The notes under the pieces are model-generated. The model had not been told where the DNA came from and made no database searches. It was given only the letters and a program-made list of their open reading frames with translations. Positions 35,493 to 45,026 of a stretch of 64,000 bases of DNA are shown here, in pieces. Each line of letters opens with the position of its first letter. The stretch's first letter is position 1. The translations under genes were made by a program, and so were the position numbers. Location: the NCBI RefSeq assembly GCF_010728155.1, contig NZ_AP022605.1, forward strand, positions 2,418,001 through 2,482,000, read 5' to 3'. The stretch comes from Mycolicibacterium doricum. Its GTDB lineage: Bacteria; Actinomycetota; Actinomycetes; Mycobacteriales; Mycobacteriaceae.

Positions 35493-37019
35493 TCAGCACC
35501 GCAAACCGTTCGGCGGCACGACGCCGTCGACCAGGAACCGCACCACCGCCGTGTCGACACAGGCGTCGCCGTTGAAGACCACGGTGTGCTGCCTGCCCTC
35601 GAAGGTGATCAACGAGGCGCCCATCTGCCGCGCCAACGCGACACCGGCCTCATACGGGGTGGCCGGATCACCGGTGGTGGACACCACGACGACCTTCCCG
35701 GGGCCCGGGTTGGTGGCCGGCCGCGGCGCCGACGTGGCGGGCACCGGCCACAGCGCGCACACGTCGCGCGGCGCGTATCCGGTGAACTGGCCGTAGGACA
35801 GGAACGGCGCCGCCTCCCGGAATCGCCGGTCCGCCTGCACCCATGCGGCCGGATCCGTGGGGTAGGGCGCATCCACGCAGCGGATCGCGGTGAAGGCGTC
35901 CTGGCGGTTGCTGTAGTGGCCTGCGGCATCTCGGCGCTGGTACTCGTCGGCCAGCGTCAACAGGTCCCCGGGGTCAGTGCCGCGCTGCAGGCCCAGCAGC
36001 CCGCTGGTCAGATACGGCCAGAACCGCGGGCTGTACAGCGCGTTACCGGTGCCCGTGATCGCATCCTGGTAACTCAGTCCCCGTGGGTCGGCAGTGGCGG
36101 CCGGACGAGCCACCAGCGGGTCGACGAGCTGGCGGTAGCGCGCCACGAACTGGGTCGGGTCGCTGCCCAGTGGACAGCCTGCGGACTTGGCGCAGTCCGC
36201 CCCGTAGGTGTCGAAGGCCCGCTGGAATCCAGCCTGCTGCGCGACGGATTCGTCGATCGGGTCGAGGCTGGGGTCGACCGCGCCGTCGAGCACCATCGCG
36301 CGCAACCGGTCGGGATAGCGCTCGGCGTAGGCGGCGCCCAGTTCGGTGCCGTAGGAGAAGCCGAGGTAGTTGAGCTGATCCTCCCCCAGCGCCGCCCGGA
36401 CCACCTCCATGTCCCGCGCGGCGTCGGCGGTGCCCAAGTTGGCCAGGAAGTCGCGGCCCATCCGCTCCACACACTGCTGGGCGAAGCGGCGGTGAATCCC
36501 CTCGATGTGCGCCACCCCGGCCGGGCTGTAGTCCACCATCGGTTCGCGGCGGTAGGCGTCGAATTCGGCGTCGGTGCGACAGCGCAGCTGCGGCGTGGAG
36601 TGCCCTACGCCGCGCGGATCGAAGCCCACCAGGTCGAAGCGCCGGCCGATCTCGGTGTCGGCGAGGGCGGCGCCCATACCACTGACGGTGTCGACCGCGG
36701 AGGCGCCCGGCCCGCCGGGGTTGACCATGAGCGCCCCGATGCGGTCGCCGGTGGCCGGGATCCGGATCACCGCGAGCTGAGCCTGGGCGCCGTCGGGCTG
36801 ATCGTAGTTCACCGGGACCGAGACGGTCCCACACTGCGCGGTGGGTATCCGCGCCGCGTCGACCCACTGCTGGCACGTACCCCATACCGGCGGCCGGCCG
36901 AAGAGCTCGGTGGCGTCCCCCTCCGGGGTAGCCGATGCGGGGCCTGCGACACCGCCGGCGACGACGAGCGCCAACGCGCCCAGCGTCAAGGCCCGCCCTA
37001 CCCGCCACATGGCGATCAT
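35493..37019 (-). CDS. Secreted alpha/beta-hydrolase protease, Rv2223c-like
   Basis: 508 residues. Signal peptide VGRALTLGALALVVAGGVAGPASA, no lipobox. VNPGGPGASAVDTV (oxyanion hole), GFSYGTELGAAYAERYP (nucleophile Ser), and VSTTGDPATPYEAG with the final FEGRQHTVVFNGDACVDTAV (catalytic Asp and His) mark the tripeptidyl aminopeptidase-like family. Paralogue of the neighbouring hip1/caeA gene, with clear stretch-by-stretch identity, so a tandem duplication. ATG 37019 gives the signal peptide; the frame is open farther upstream without homology. Confidence 0.88.
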   Translation of the reverse strand: MIAMWRVGRALTLGALALVVAGGVAGPASATPEGDATELFGRPPVWGTCQQWVDAARIPTAQCGTVSVPVNYDQPDGAQAQLAVIRIPATGDRIGALMVNPGGPGASAVDTVSGMGAALADTEIGRRFDLVGFDPRGVGHSTPQLRCRTDAEFDAYRREPMVDYSPAGVAHIEGIHRRFAQQCVERMGRDFLANLGTADAARDMEVVRAALGEDQLNYLGFSYGTELGAAYAERYPDRLRAMVLDGAVDPSLDPIDESVAQQAGFQRAFDTYGADCAKSAGCPLGSDPTQFVARYRQLVDPLVARPAATADPRGLSYQDAITGTGNALYSPRFWPYLTSGLLGLQRGTDPGDLLTLADEYQRRDAAGHYSNRQDAFTAIRCVDAPYPTDPAAWVQADRRFREAAPFLSYGQFTGYAPRDVCALWPVPATSAPRPATNPGPGKVVVVSTTGDPATPYEAGVALARQMGASLITFEGRQHTVVFNGDACVDTAVVRFLVDGVVPPNGLRC

Positions 37020-37081
37020 GCTCGCACGGCCGATCAGCTCAGGCGCCACGAGCAGACAAACGGTGACCCGGCTGTGACCAG

Positions 37082-38617
37082 TCAGCGGCACCGGGTGTCC
37101 GGCGGCGGTACGACGACGTCGATAAGGTATCTGGCCGCGATCTCGTCGACGCAGGCGTTGCCCTGGAACACCACGGTGTGCTGGGTGCCCTCGAACGTGA
37201 GCATGGTGCCGCCGAGTTGGCGGGCGAGGTCGACACCCGCCTGGTAGGGGGTGGCCGGGTCGTTGGTGGTGGACACCACCAGGATCGGCGGTAGCCCGTC
37301 GACGTCGAGTTCGTGCGGCGTGCTGGTCGGCGGGACCGGCCAGAACGCACAGGTGCTCAGCGGGGCGTGTCCGGTGAATTCGCCGTAGCTCATGAACGGC
37401 GCCACCTCGCGCAGCTTGCGGTCCTGCTCGACGATCTTGTCGCGGTCGGTCACCGGCGGCCGGTCGACACAGTTGACCGCTACCCGGGCGTCGGTCGAAT
37501 TGTTGTAGTGGCCCTGTGTATCCCGGCGCATGTAGAGGTCGGCCAGCGCCAGCATGGTGTCGCCGCGTCCGGCCTCGAGCTCGGCGAGCCCCTGAGTGAG
37601 GTAGCGCCACAGGCTCGGTGAGTACAGCGTCTGAATGGTGCCGACGATGGCGTCGCTATAGCTCAGGCCGCGGGGGTCGTCGGTTTTGGCCGGCTCCTCC
37701 ACCAGTGGGTCGACCAGGCTCTTGTAGACCTCGACGGCCTTGGCCGGGTCGGTGCCCAGCGGGCAGTCCGGCCGCTTCGCGCAGTCGGCGGCGTAGTCGT
37801 TGAATGCGGTCTGGAACGCCGCGGCCTGGCGGATGTCGGCCTGCAGCGGGTCGGCATTGGGGTCGACCGCGCCGTCCAGGATCATCGCGCGCACGTTCTG
37901 CGGGAACTGCTCGGCGTAGGAGGCGCCGATGCGGGTGCCGTACGAGTAGCCCAGGTAGGTCAGCTTCTCGTCGCCGAGCGCGGCCCGGATCGCGTCGAGG
38001 TCCTTGGCGACGTTGACGGTGCCGATGTTGGCCAGGAATTCCTCGCCGGACTTGTCGACACAGCGTTCGATGAACGCCTTGGTCTCACTCTCGATGTGTT
38101 CGACACCCTCGGGGGTGTAGTCGACCTGGGGGTCGGCGCGGATCCGGTCGTTGTCGGCGTCGGAATTGCACCACACCGCCGGTGTGGACGACGCGACTCC
38201 GCGCGGGTCGAACCCGACGACGTCGAAACGTTCCCGCACCGACTGCGGGACCGCCGGCAGCATAGACACGGCCGCCTCGACACCCGACTCACCCGGTCCG
38301 CCGGGGTTGACCACCATCGAGCCGATCTTGTCGCCGGTGGCCTCGAAGCGGATCATCGCCAACCGGGCCACATCACCGTCGGGATCCCCGTAGTCCACCG
38401 GCACCGACAGCAGACCGCAGTCCGCACCGGCGGGGATGCGGGACTCGTCGGACGGCGCACCCGCCTGGCACGGCGCCCACTGGATCGGCGTCCCCGGCGG
38501 CGGGACGGCGATGACCGCGCGACCGTCGACCAGGTTGCTGCACCCCGCGACGAGCGGCAGTGCGATGACGGTCGCCGCGACCCCGATCCGAAGCCTCATG
38601 GGACCACATGCTGCCAT
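37082..38617 (-). CDS. caeA: Cell-envelope serine protease lipoprotein Hip1/CaeA
   Basis: 511 residues. Signal peptide ends in a lipobox (LPLVAGCS). VNPGGPGESGVEAAV, the nucleophile elbow GYSYGTRIGASYAEQFP, STTNDPATPYQAG and FEGTQHTVVFQGNACVDE form the catalytic set. In M. tuberculosis Hip1 (Rv2224c) cleaves GroEL2 and modulates host responses. ATG 38617 follows GGAGGCGATCC; a second ATG six codons in is possible. Three cysteine pairs are conserved with relatives. Confidence 0.92.
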   Translation of the reverse strand: MAACGPMRLRIGVAATVIALPLVAGCSNLVDGRAVIAVPPPGTPIQWAPCQAGAPSDESRIPAGADCGLLSVPVDYGDPDGDVARLAMIRFEATGDKIGSMVVNPGGPGESGVEAAVSMLPAVPQSVRERFDVVGFDPRGVASSTPAVWCNSDADNDRIRADPQVDYTPEGVEHIESETKAFIERCVDKSGEEFLANIGTVNVAKDLDAIRAALGDEKLTYLGYSYGTRIGASYAEQFPQNVRAMILDGAVDPNADPLQADIRQAAAFQTAFNDYAADCAKRPDCPLGTDPAKAVEVYKSLVDPLVEEPAKTDDPRGLSYSDAIVGTIQTLYSPSLWRYLTQGLAELEAGRGDTMLALADLYMRRDTQGHYNNSTDARVAVNCVDRPPVTDRDKIVEQDRKLREVAPFMSYGEFTGHAPLSTCAFWPVPPTSTPHELDVDGLPPILVVSTTNDPATPYQAGVDLARQLGGTMLTFEGTQHTVVFQGNACVDEIAARYLIDVVVPPPDTRCR

Positions 38618-38675
38618 GGATCGCCTCCGGTCCTGGCGAGCGGCGATTTCACCCCGTCAGGCATCGTGGTGACCA

Positions 38676-38690
38676 GCTAGGGGACCTAGC
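38676..38690. promoter_or_regulatory. Palindrome in the caeA-panB divergent region
   Basis: GCTAGG-GGA-CCTAGC is a perfect inverted repeat with 6-bp arms, 59 bp before the caeA start and about 145 bp before panB. Possible operator; regulator unknown. Confidence 0.35.
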
Positions 38691-38835
38691 GAGCGGTTCG
38701 GCGGGGCCTGGTGTGAGCAACTGCACTTGACACGGTGTTCACCCTGGTGTGCCGGAGTGGCAGACTTGGTGCGTCAGACGAACCCGGGGACCCGGACGGG
38801 CCTCGAGGATCGACCCGACCATCAGAGGGACCACG

Positions 38836-39684
38836 ATGTCTGAACAGACTGTCTACGGTGCTGCGAGCGATCAGCCCACCACCAAGCCGCGCGTCAAGGT
38901 TCGCACCACGCACCTGCAGAAGTGGAAAGCCGAAGGCCACAAGTGGGCAATGCTCACCGCCTACGACTTCTCCACCGCCCGGGCTTTCGACGACGCCGGC
39001 ATCCCGGTGTTGCTCGTGGGCGACTCGGCGGCCAACGTCGTCTACGGCTACGACACCACGGTGCCGATCACGCTAGACGAGTTGATCCCGCTGGTGCGCG
39101 GTGTGGTGCGGGGCGCACCGCACGCGCTGGTCGTGGCCGACCTGCCGTTCGGCAGCTACGAGTCCGGCCCGGCGCAGGCGTTGGCGACCGCGACCCGCTT
39201 CCTCAAGGAGACCGGTGCGCATGCGGTCAAACTCGAGGGGGGCCAACGGGTCACCGAGCAGATCGCGACCCTGTCCGCGGCGGGCATCCCGGTCATGGCG
39301 CACATCGGTTTCACCCCGCAGAGCGTGAACGGCCTTGGCGGCTTCAAGGTCCAGGGCCGCGGTGACGGCGCCGACCAGACCATCGCCGATGCGATCGCCG
39401 TCGCCGAGGCTGGCGCCTTCTCGGTGGTCATGGAGATGGTGCCCGCCGAACTAGCCACCCAGATCACCGGGAAGCTGACCATTCCGACCATCGGCATCGG
39501 CGCCGGCCCCAACTGCGATGGGCAAGTGCTGGTCTGGCAGGACATGGCCGGGCTGACGTCGGGCAAGACGGCCAAGTTCGTCAAGCGCTTCGGCGATGTG
39601 GGCAGCGAATTGCGCCGCGCGGCAACGCAGTACGCCGACGAGGTGGCGGCCGGGACGTTCCCGGCCGAGGAGCACAGCTTCTAA
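38836..39684 (+). CDS. panB: 3-methyl-2-oxobutanoate hydroxymethyltransferase
   Basis: First committed step of pantothenate synthesis. 282 residues, TIM barrel. [36 protein letters not shown] (metal-binding Asp), [17 protein letters not shown] and [17 protein letters not shown] are the conserved motifs. ATG 38836 follows AGAGGGACC. Divergent from caeA as in M. tuberculosis Rv2224c-Rv2225. Confidence 0.96.
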   Translation: MSEQTVYGAASDQPTTKPRVKVRTTHLQKWKAEGHKWAMLTAYDFSTARAFDDAGIPVLLVGDSAANVVYGYDTTVPITLDELIPLVRGVVRGAPHALVVADLPFGSYESGPAQALATATRFLKETGAHAVKLEGGQRVTEQIATLSAAGIPVMAHIGFTPQSVNGLGGFKVQGRGDGADQTIADAIAVAEAGAFSVVMEMVPAELATQITGKLTIPTIGIGAGPNCDGQVLVWQDMAGLTSGKTAKFVKRFGDVGSELRRAATQYADEVAAGTFPAEEHSF

Positions 39685-39811
39685 AGCGAGCACCACCGCC
39701 TTGGTCGCCGAGCTGTCACAGCGCGGCGAGACAGGAAGCGATCCCCGTCGCCGGGCTCGTTCACGCGGTTGTGGCAGGCTTGTGGTCCCTCACGGACCAG
39801 CGAAGGTGGAC

Positions 39812-41308
39812 ATGGCAGGCAAGACGCCCAAGAGCTCTCGGTACACCAGCTCTCGGTACACCGAGGTGGAGCGGAAGTTCGAAGTGGTCGACTCGACCGT
39901 CGCGCCGTCGTTCGACGGGCTCAGCACGGTTTCCCGGGTGGAACGGCTGCCCGTCCAGCAGCTCGACGCCGTCTACTTCGACACGCCCGGACGTGACCTC
40001 GCCGCGCACCGGATCACGTTGCGGCGCCGCACGGGTGGCACCGACGCAGGCTGGCATCTCAAACTCCCGGCCGGGCCCGACACACGCACCGAGGTCCGCT
40101 CGCCGCTCGACGGTGACGAGAACGCGGTCCCCGACGATCTGCGCGATGTGGTGCTGGCGATCGTGCGCGACCGTCCGCTGGCACCCGTGGCGAGGATAAG
40201 CACGCGGCGAACCGTGGACATGCTGCACGGGCCCTCCGGTGCTGCGGTTGCCGAGTTCTGTGACGACATGGTGACGGCGTCGGCGGAGGGCGGCGAGGAG
40301 CAGCGGTGGCGCGAGTGGGAGCTGGAGCTCACCGGCGACGGGGACGCGAAGCTGCTCGACCGGTTGACCAACCGGGTGCTTGACACCGGGGCGTCACCGG
40401 CCGGACACGCGTCGAAGCTGGGCCGGGTGCTCGACACCGGACAGGCCGACGACGAGGTGAAGACCCGCACCGAGGATCCGGTGCGCCGAGCCGTCGCCGA
40501 ACAGGTCGAGCAGCTGTTGGAGTGGGACCGCGCGGTGCGCGCCGATGTCGAAGACTCGGTGCACCAGATGCGGGTGACGACGCGCAAGATCCGCAGTCTG
40601 CTGCAGTCCGCCGAGCCGGTGTTCGGCATCTCCGACGACGCCTGGGTGCTCGACGAGTTGCGCCAGCTCGCCGCCATACTCGGGGTGGCGCGCGACGCCG
40701 AGGTCCTCGCCGAACGGTACGCCAATGCGCTCGACGGGCTGGAACCCGAACTGGTGCGCGGGCCGGTGCGAGAGCGGCTGGTGGAAGGCGCGAAGCGGCG
40801 GTACCAGTCGGGGTGGCGGCGGTCGCTGATCGCGATGCGTTCGCAACGGTACTTCCGTCTCCTCGATGCCCTCGACGGTCTGGTGGCCGCCGAACCGCCG
40901 GACACACGGTCCGGTGAGGGGCCGCCACTGACCACGATCGACTCTGCCTACAAGCGGGTCCGCAAGGCGGCCAAGAAGGCGGCGGCCGCCCCCGACACCG
41001 AACACGACGAGGCGCTGCACCGAATCCGAAAGGGCGCCAAGCGTCTTCGCTACACGGCGGCAGCCACCGGCAAGGACAAGGTGTCGGAGCGGGCCAAGGC
41101 GATCCAGTCGCTGCTCGGCGATCACCAGGACAGCGTGGTCAGCCGCACGCATCTGCTCCAGGAAGCCGAGGCGGCGCATGCGGCCGGAGAGGACACCTTC
41201 ACCTACGGGTTGCTGTACCAGGTGGAGTCCGAGCTCGCCGATCAAGCGCGTTCGCAGCTCGACGACGCGCTGCGCGAGCTCGACGAGGCGGTGCGCAAGG
41301 GGAAGTGA
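39812..41308 (+). CDS. CYTH and CHAD domain protein (Rv2226-like)
   Basis: 498 residues. Residues 10-200 form a CYTH (triphosphate tunnel) domain that starts with the EVERKFEV signature and has alternating charged residues (RRTGGTDAGWHLKLP, REWELELTGDG). Residues 230-498 are a CHAD helical domain with paired histidines and basic helices (VHQMRVTTRKIRSLLQ, LHRIRKGAKRLRYTAAA), a polyphosphate-binding fold. Substrate unknown. ATG 39812 after GAAGGTGG. SSRYT is duplicated at residues 8-17 by a 15-bp tandem repeat just before the CYTH signature. Confidence 0.9.
   Translation: MAGKTPKSSRYTSSRYTEVERKFEVVDSTVAPSFDGLSTVSRVERLPVQQLDAVYFDTPGRDLAAHRITLRRRTGGTDAGWHLKLPAGPDTRTEVRSPLDGDENAVPDDLRDVVLAIVRDRPLAPVARISTRRTVDMLHGPSGAAVAEFCDDMVTASAEGGEEQRWREWELELTGDGDAKLLDRLTNRVLDTGASPAGHASKLGRVLDTGQADDEVKTRTEDPVRRAVAEQVEQLLEWDRAVRADVEDSVHQMRVTTRKIRSLLQSAEPVFGISDDAWVLDELRQLAAILGVARDAEVLAERYANALDGLEPELVRGPVRERLVEGAKRRYQSGWRRSLIAMRSQRYFRLLDALDGLVAAEPPDTRSGEGPPLTTIDSAYKRVRKAAKKAAAAPDTEHDEALHRIRKGAKRLRYTAAATGKDKVSERAKAIQSLLGDHQDSVVSRTHLLQEAEAAHAAGEDTFTYGLLYQVESELADQARSQLDDALRELDEAVRKGK
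39833..39862 (+). repeat. 15-bp tandem duplication in the CYTH/CHAD gene start
   Basis: AGCTCTCGGTACACC occurs twice in direct contact, in frame, giving SSRYTSSRYT just before the EVERK motif. Confidence 0.9.
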
Positions 41309-41312
41309 CGGG

Positions 41313-41706
<394 letters not shown>

Positions 41707-41725
41707 CGCAGACCACCGTACCCGG

Positions 41726-42343
41726 TCAGCGACGCCGCATCAGGATGACGTTGTCGAGCCACGTCACCGGCTGCCCGTCCGGGCTCTGCCCGGCCCGCTC
41801 GACCTCGTCCGCCCGCAGTCGCTCCCACTGCTGGAGATCCAGGTCCAGCGCGGCCAGCACCTCCGCCATCGACGGCAGATCGTGAGGGTGACCGTCCTTC
41901 CACGTCCACTCCGGCGTCGCCCCATGGTCGACGATCAACAGCAGGCCTCCGGGCACCACCGCACCGGCCGCGCGGCGTAGCGCTCCGTTGCGGTCCACGT
42001 CGAGCGGGGAATGGAAGAACTGCGCCGACACGAGGTCGAAACGCCCCTCGGGAAAGGTCTCGGAGAGGTCGTGCTGTTCGAACCGGATCCGTTGGGCGAC
42101 GCCGGCCGCCGCGGCGTCCTGCGCAGCCCGTTCCAGTGCGGTCCGCGAGATGTCGACGCCCACCACCTGCCAGCCGTGCCGGGCCAGCCAGATGGCGTCC
42201 GCGCCCTCCCCGCAGCCCAGGTCGAGTGCGCGGCCCGGCCGCAGCGGTTCGACGATCTCGGCGAGCCGCAGGTTGACCCGGCCGCTCCACACCCGATCCT
42301 TCGCACCGTAGTGCTGCTCCCAGAACTCCACTGTCTCAGACAT
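41726..42343 (-). CDS. SAM-dependent class I methyltransferase
   Basis: 205 residues. SAM-binding motif I in ALDLGCGEGADAIWLA near residues 40-55, motif II acidic end VVGVDIS, and post-I DLVSAQFFH. Starts MSETVEFWEQHYGAKDRVWSG, typical of small-molecule (tellurite/thiopurine-like) methyltransferases. Overlaps the oxidoreductase stop by 8 bp, so the two are coupled; substrate unknown. Confidence 0.88.
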   Translation of the reverse strand: MSETVEFWEQHYGAKDRVWSGRVNLRLAEIVEPLRPGRALDLGCGEGADAIWLARHGWQVVGVDISRTALERAAQDAAAAGVAQRIRFEQHDLSETFPEGRFDLVSAQFFHSPLDVDRNGALRRAAGAVVPGGLLLIVDHGATPEWTWKDGHPHDLPSMAEVLAALDLDLQQWERLRADEVERAGQSPDGQPVTWLDNVILMRRR

Positions 42344-43274
42344 TCGCTTCCTCGTTCCATGCCGGAACCGGCAATCCGAACTCGTCGTTGAGCAGGCTTT
42401 GTACCACCGCCGCTGCCACTTTCGAGCCGGCCGCGATCGCCGCGGCGACTTGGGGCAGCTGCACGGTGACGTCTCCGGCCGCGAACACGCCCAGCACCGA
42501 CGTGCGGCCGAACTCGTCGACCCAAACCGCCTCGGCGGACAGCGGGTTCGGCTCACCGAACCGCACGCCCAACTGCTCCGCAAGGGCCGAGCGTTGAGAC
42601 ACCGTCGCGGCGACCATCAATGCCCGGCGCGCCAACACCCCGCCGTCGGCGAAGACGATCTCCAGACCATCTCCGGCGGCGCGTACCTCGGCGACCCGCC
42701 GCTCGTCGATGTGGACGCCCGCGGCCTCCACAAGTGGGCGTTCATCGCCCAGATCGTCGGTGAGGACCACGATGTCCTCAGTCCATCCGCGCAGAAGCAG
42801 CGCGGCATGTACCGCACGGGCGCCGTCGGCCAGCACCGCGACAGGGACGTCACGCACCTCCCAGCCGTGACAGAACGGGCAGTGGAACACCGAGTCTCCC
42901 CACAGTTGCGCCAGGCCGGGGATCTCCGGCAGGTGGTAGTGCATACCGTTGGCGAGCACGATGCGCCGCGTGGATTCGACGGTGCCGTCGGCCATTTCGA
43001 CGGTGAAGACCTCGCCGCGGCCCACGTCGGTGACGACTCCGGTCCGCAATTGCACCTGCGGATACTTCGCCAACTCCGCTCGGCCCGCGGTGTACAGCTC
43101 GGCGGGCGGCCGCCCGTCGTATCCGAGGAGCCCACCGATCCCATGTGACACAGCGTTGCTCGGCTTGCCGGCATCCACCACCAGAGTGCGGCGGCGCGCC
43201 CGGCCCAGTACCAGTGCGGCGCTCAGTCCCGCGGCGCCACCACCGACGATCACGCAATCCCAGACGTCGTCCAT
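42336..43274 (-). CDS. FAD-dependent thioredoxin reductase-like oxidoreductase
   Basis: 312 residues. FAD motif VIVGGGAAGLSAALVLGRA at the start, redox pair CPFC in FHCPFCHGWEVRDV near residue 140, and the C-terminal FAD motif GVFAAGDVT. The NADPH-binding Rossmann segment between is weak (VAVLADGARAVHAALLL), so the cofactor is uncertain. Not the main TrxB; it belongs to the bacterial disulfide reductase-like flavoproteins seen in sigma-factor or XRE-regulated units. Divergent from the XRE/cupin regulator. Confidence 0.88.
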   Translation of the reverse strand: MDDVWDCVIVGGGAAGLSAALVLGRARRRTLVVDAGKPSNAVSHGIGGLLGYDGRPPAELYTAGRAELAKYPQVQLRTGVVTDVGRGEVFTVEMADGTVESTRRIVLANGMHYHLPEIPGLAQLWGDSVFHCPFCHGWEVRDVPVAVLADGARAVHAALLLRGWTEDIVVLTDDLGDERPLVEAAGVHIDERRVAEVRAAGDGLEIVFADGGVLARRALMVAATVSQRSALAEQLGVRFGEPNPLSAEAVWVDEFGRTSVLGVFAAGDVTVQLPQVAAAIAAGSKVAAAVVQSLLNDEFGLPVPAWNEEANV

Positions 43275-43312
43275 ATCTCGAGGTTGCCGCGGGATCTCGA
43301 GGTTGCCGCGGG
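43275..43312. repeat. 19-bp tandem duplication upstream of the oxidoreductase gene
   Basis: ATCTCGAGGTTGCCGCGGG occurs twice in direct contact immediately before the ATG at 43274, so both copies lie in the 5' leader. Confidence 0.9.
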
Positions 43313-43333
43313 CACACCAGGGGTGGCAAGCTG

Positions 43334-43352
43334 ATTTGCCGTGCAGGCAAAT
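43334..43352. promoter_or_regulatory. Probable operator of the XRE/cupin regulator
   Basis: ATTTGCC-GTGCA-GGCAAAT is a perfect inverted repeat with 7-bp arms. It lies over the first possible GTG (43341) of the regulator and between the two divergent genes. Confidence 0.55.
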
Positions 43353-43922
43353 GTTGCGCGAGATGATTCTGTGGACCAGAGGGTCCGCAGGCGGTTGCGG
43401 GAACTGCGCCGCCAACGTGGGTTCACCCTGGAGGAGGTGGCGGCCCGGTCGTCCATCGACGTGTCGACCCTGAGCCGCCTGGAGTCCGGTAAGCGGCGGT
43501 TGGCGCTCGACCATCTCCCCCGGTTGGCCGCCGCGCTGGCGGTCACCACCGACGAACTGCTGCGCTCCCCGGAGGCGGAAGACCCCCGGGTGCACTCGAA
43601 CTCGCATACGCGTCACGGTGTGACGTACTGGCCGTTGACCCGCCAGGGGTCGCCGAGCGGGTTGCACGCGTTTAAAGTCCGGGTCAGCGCCCGCCGGCGC
43701 AAACCACCCGAGGACCTACCGGTGCACGAGGGTCAGGACTGGATGTACGTGCTGTCGGGTCGGCTGCGGCTGATCCTCGGCGAACGTGATTTCACCGTGG
43801 AAGCCGGTGAGGCGGTCGAGTTCTCGACGTGGACGCCGCACTGGTTCGGAGTGGTCGACGGCCCGGTGGAAGCCATCGTGATCTTCGGCCCGCACGGTGA
43901 GCGCGTCCACCTGCACACCTAG
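43341..43922 (+). CDS. XRE-family regulator with C-terminal cupin domain
   Basis: 193 residues from GTG 43341; GTG 43371, beginning VDQRVRRRLRE, is equally good and would leave the inverted repeat as an upstream operator. Helix-turn-helix around residues 20-70 (FTLEEVAARSSIDVSTLSRLESGKR) and a cupin at 110-190 (HEGQDWMYVLSGRLRLILGE, PHWFG). This family (MerR-unlike, PuuR-like) senses small molecules through the cupin and regulates its divergent neighbour. Convergent, 3-bp overlap, with the RNase H gene. Confidence 0.87.
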   Translation: MQANVARDDSVDQRVRRRLRELRRQRGFTLEEVAARSSIDVSTLSRLESGKRRLALDHLPRLAAALAVTTDELLRSPEAEDPRVHSNSHTRHGVTYWPLTRQGSPSGLHAFKVRVSARRRKPPEDLPVHEGQDWMYVLSGRLRLILGERDFTVEAGEAVEFSTWTPHWFGVVDGPVEAIVIFGPHGERVHLHT

Positions 43923-45016
43923 AGATAGGCGGTCTGGTTGACCAGCCGCACCGACGACCCACCGTCGGGGTAGAACTCCGCGATACTGAGCGACGCGAGA
44001 TCCAGATGCAGTCGGTACAGGACGCCCGCGCCGGCGTCGAGCGCCAGCCGCAGCAGGGTCTTGATGGGCGTGACGTGGGAGACCACCAGCACCGTGGAGG
44101 CGCCGTGGTCGGCGATGATGCGGTTGCGCGCCCGACGGACCCGGTGAGCGACGGTGTCGAAGCTCTCCCCCCCGGGCGGCTCCACGCTGGTGTCCTGTAA
44201 CCAGCGGCCGTGCAATTCCGGATCACGCTGAGAGACCTCGCCGAACGTCAGCCCCTCCCAGGCGCCGAAGTCGGTCTCGACCAGATCCTCGTCGACGGTC
44301 ACGTCCAGCCCGAGCGTCTTGGCCGCGGTGGCCGCGGTGTCGTAGGCCCGCTGCAGAGGTGAGCTGATGACGGCGTCGACGCCGCGGCGACCGGCGAGGT
44401 AGGCGGCCGCGGCATCGGCCTGTCTGCGGCCCAGTTCGGTCAGCGCCGGATTACCCCGCCCGGAGTACCGGCGCTCCACCGACAGCTCCGTCTGGCCGTG
44501 GCGCAGCAGCAGGAATCGTGTCGGTCTCCCCTGCGCACCCGTCCAGCCGGCGGGTGAGGTGGGCGCCTCGGCGGATGCGGCAAGTCCGGGCTTTCTCGGC
44601 GCAGGTTCGATGCCCGCCGCGGCGTCCATCGCCTCGTTGGCCAGTCGGTCGGCGTGGGCGTTGCGGTCCCGCGGAATCCAGGCATAGGTGACGCGGTCGA
44701 ACCGCTGCGCCAGCGCCCGGGCCTGCTGATGCAACGGCACCAGGTCGGGATGCTTGACGCGCCAGCGGCCCGCCATCTGCTCGACGACGAGCTTGGAGTC
44801 CATCGACACCGTGACCTCGGTGGCGCCCACGTTCGCGGCTTCCTCGAGCCCCGCGATCAACCCGCGGTACTCGGCGACGTTGTTGGTCGCCTGGCCGATC
44901 GCCTGCTTGACCTCGGCGAGCACCGTCGACCGGTCTTCCGACCACACCACGGAGCCGTAGCCTGCCGGCCCCGGGTTGCCCCGCGAGCCGCCGTCGGCCT
45001 CGACGATGACTTTCAT
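43919..45016 (-). CDS. Bifunctional RNase H-like / alpha-ribazole phosphatase-like (histidine phosphatase) protein
   Basis: 365 residues. Residues 1-135: RNase H type I with the acidic cluster (EADGGSRGNPG, EYRGLIAG, DSKLVVEQM, NAHADRLAN). Residues 165-365: phosphoglycerate mutase-like histidine phosphatase with LLRHGQTELS and VVSHVTPIKTLL. This fusion is Rv2228c, reported to have RNase H and CobC-type phosphatase activity. It ends the operon cobC-Nif3-zinc ribbon-RNase H, so the phosphatase half fits cobalamin synthesis. Start ATG 45016. Confidence 0.92.
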   Translation of the reverse strand: MKVIVEADGGSRGNPGPAGYGSVVWSEDRSTVLAEVKQAIGQATNNVAEYRGLIAGLEEAANVGATEVTVSMDSKLVVEQMAGRWRVKHPDLVPLHQQARALAQRFDRVTYAWIPRDRNAHADRLANEAMDAAAGIEPAPRKPGLAASAEAPTSPAGWTGAQGRPTRFLLLRHGQTELSVERRYSGRGNPALTELGRRQADAAAAYLAGRRGVDAVISSPLQRAYDTAATAAKTLGLDVTVDEDLVETDFGAWEGLTFGEVSQRDPELHGRWLQDTSVEPPGGESFDTVAHRVRRARNRIIADHGASTVLVVSHVTPIKTLLRLALDAGAGVLYRLHLDLASLSIAEFYPDGGSSVRLVNQTAYL

Positions 45017-45026
45017 CGGGCGGCCT

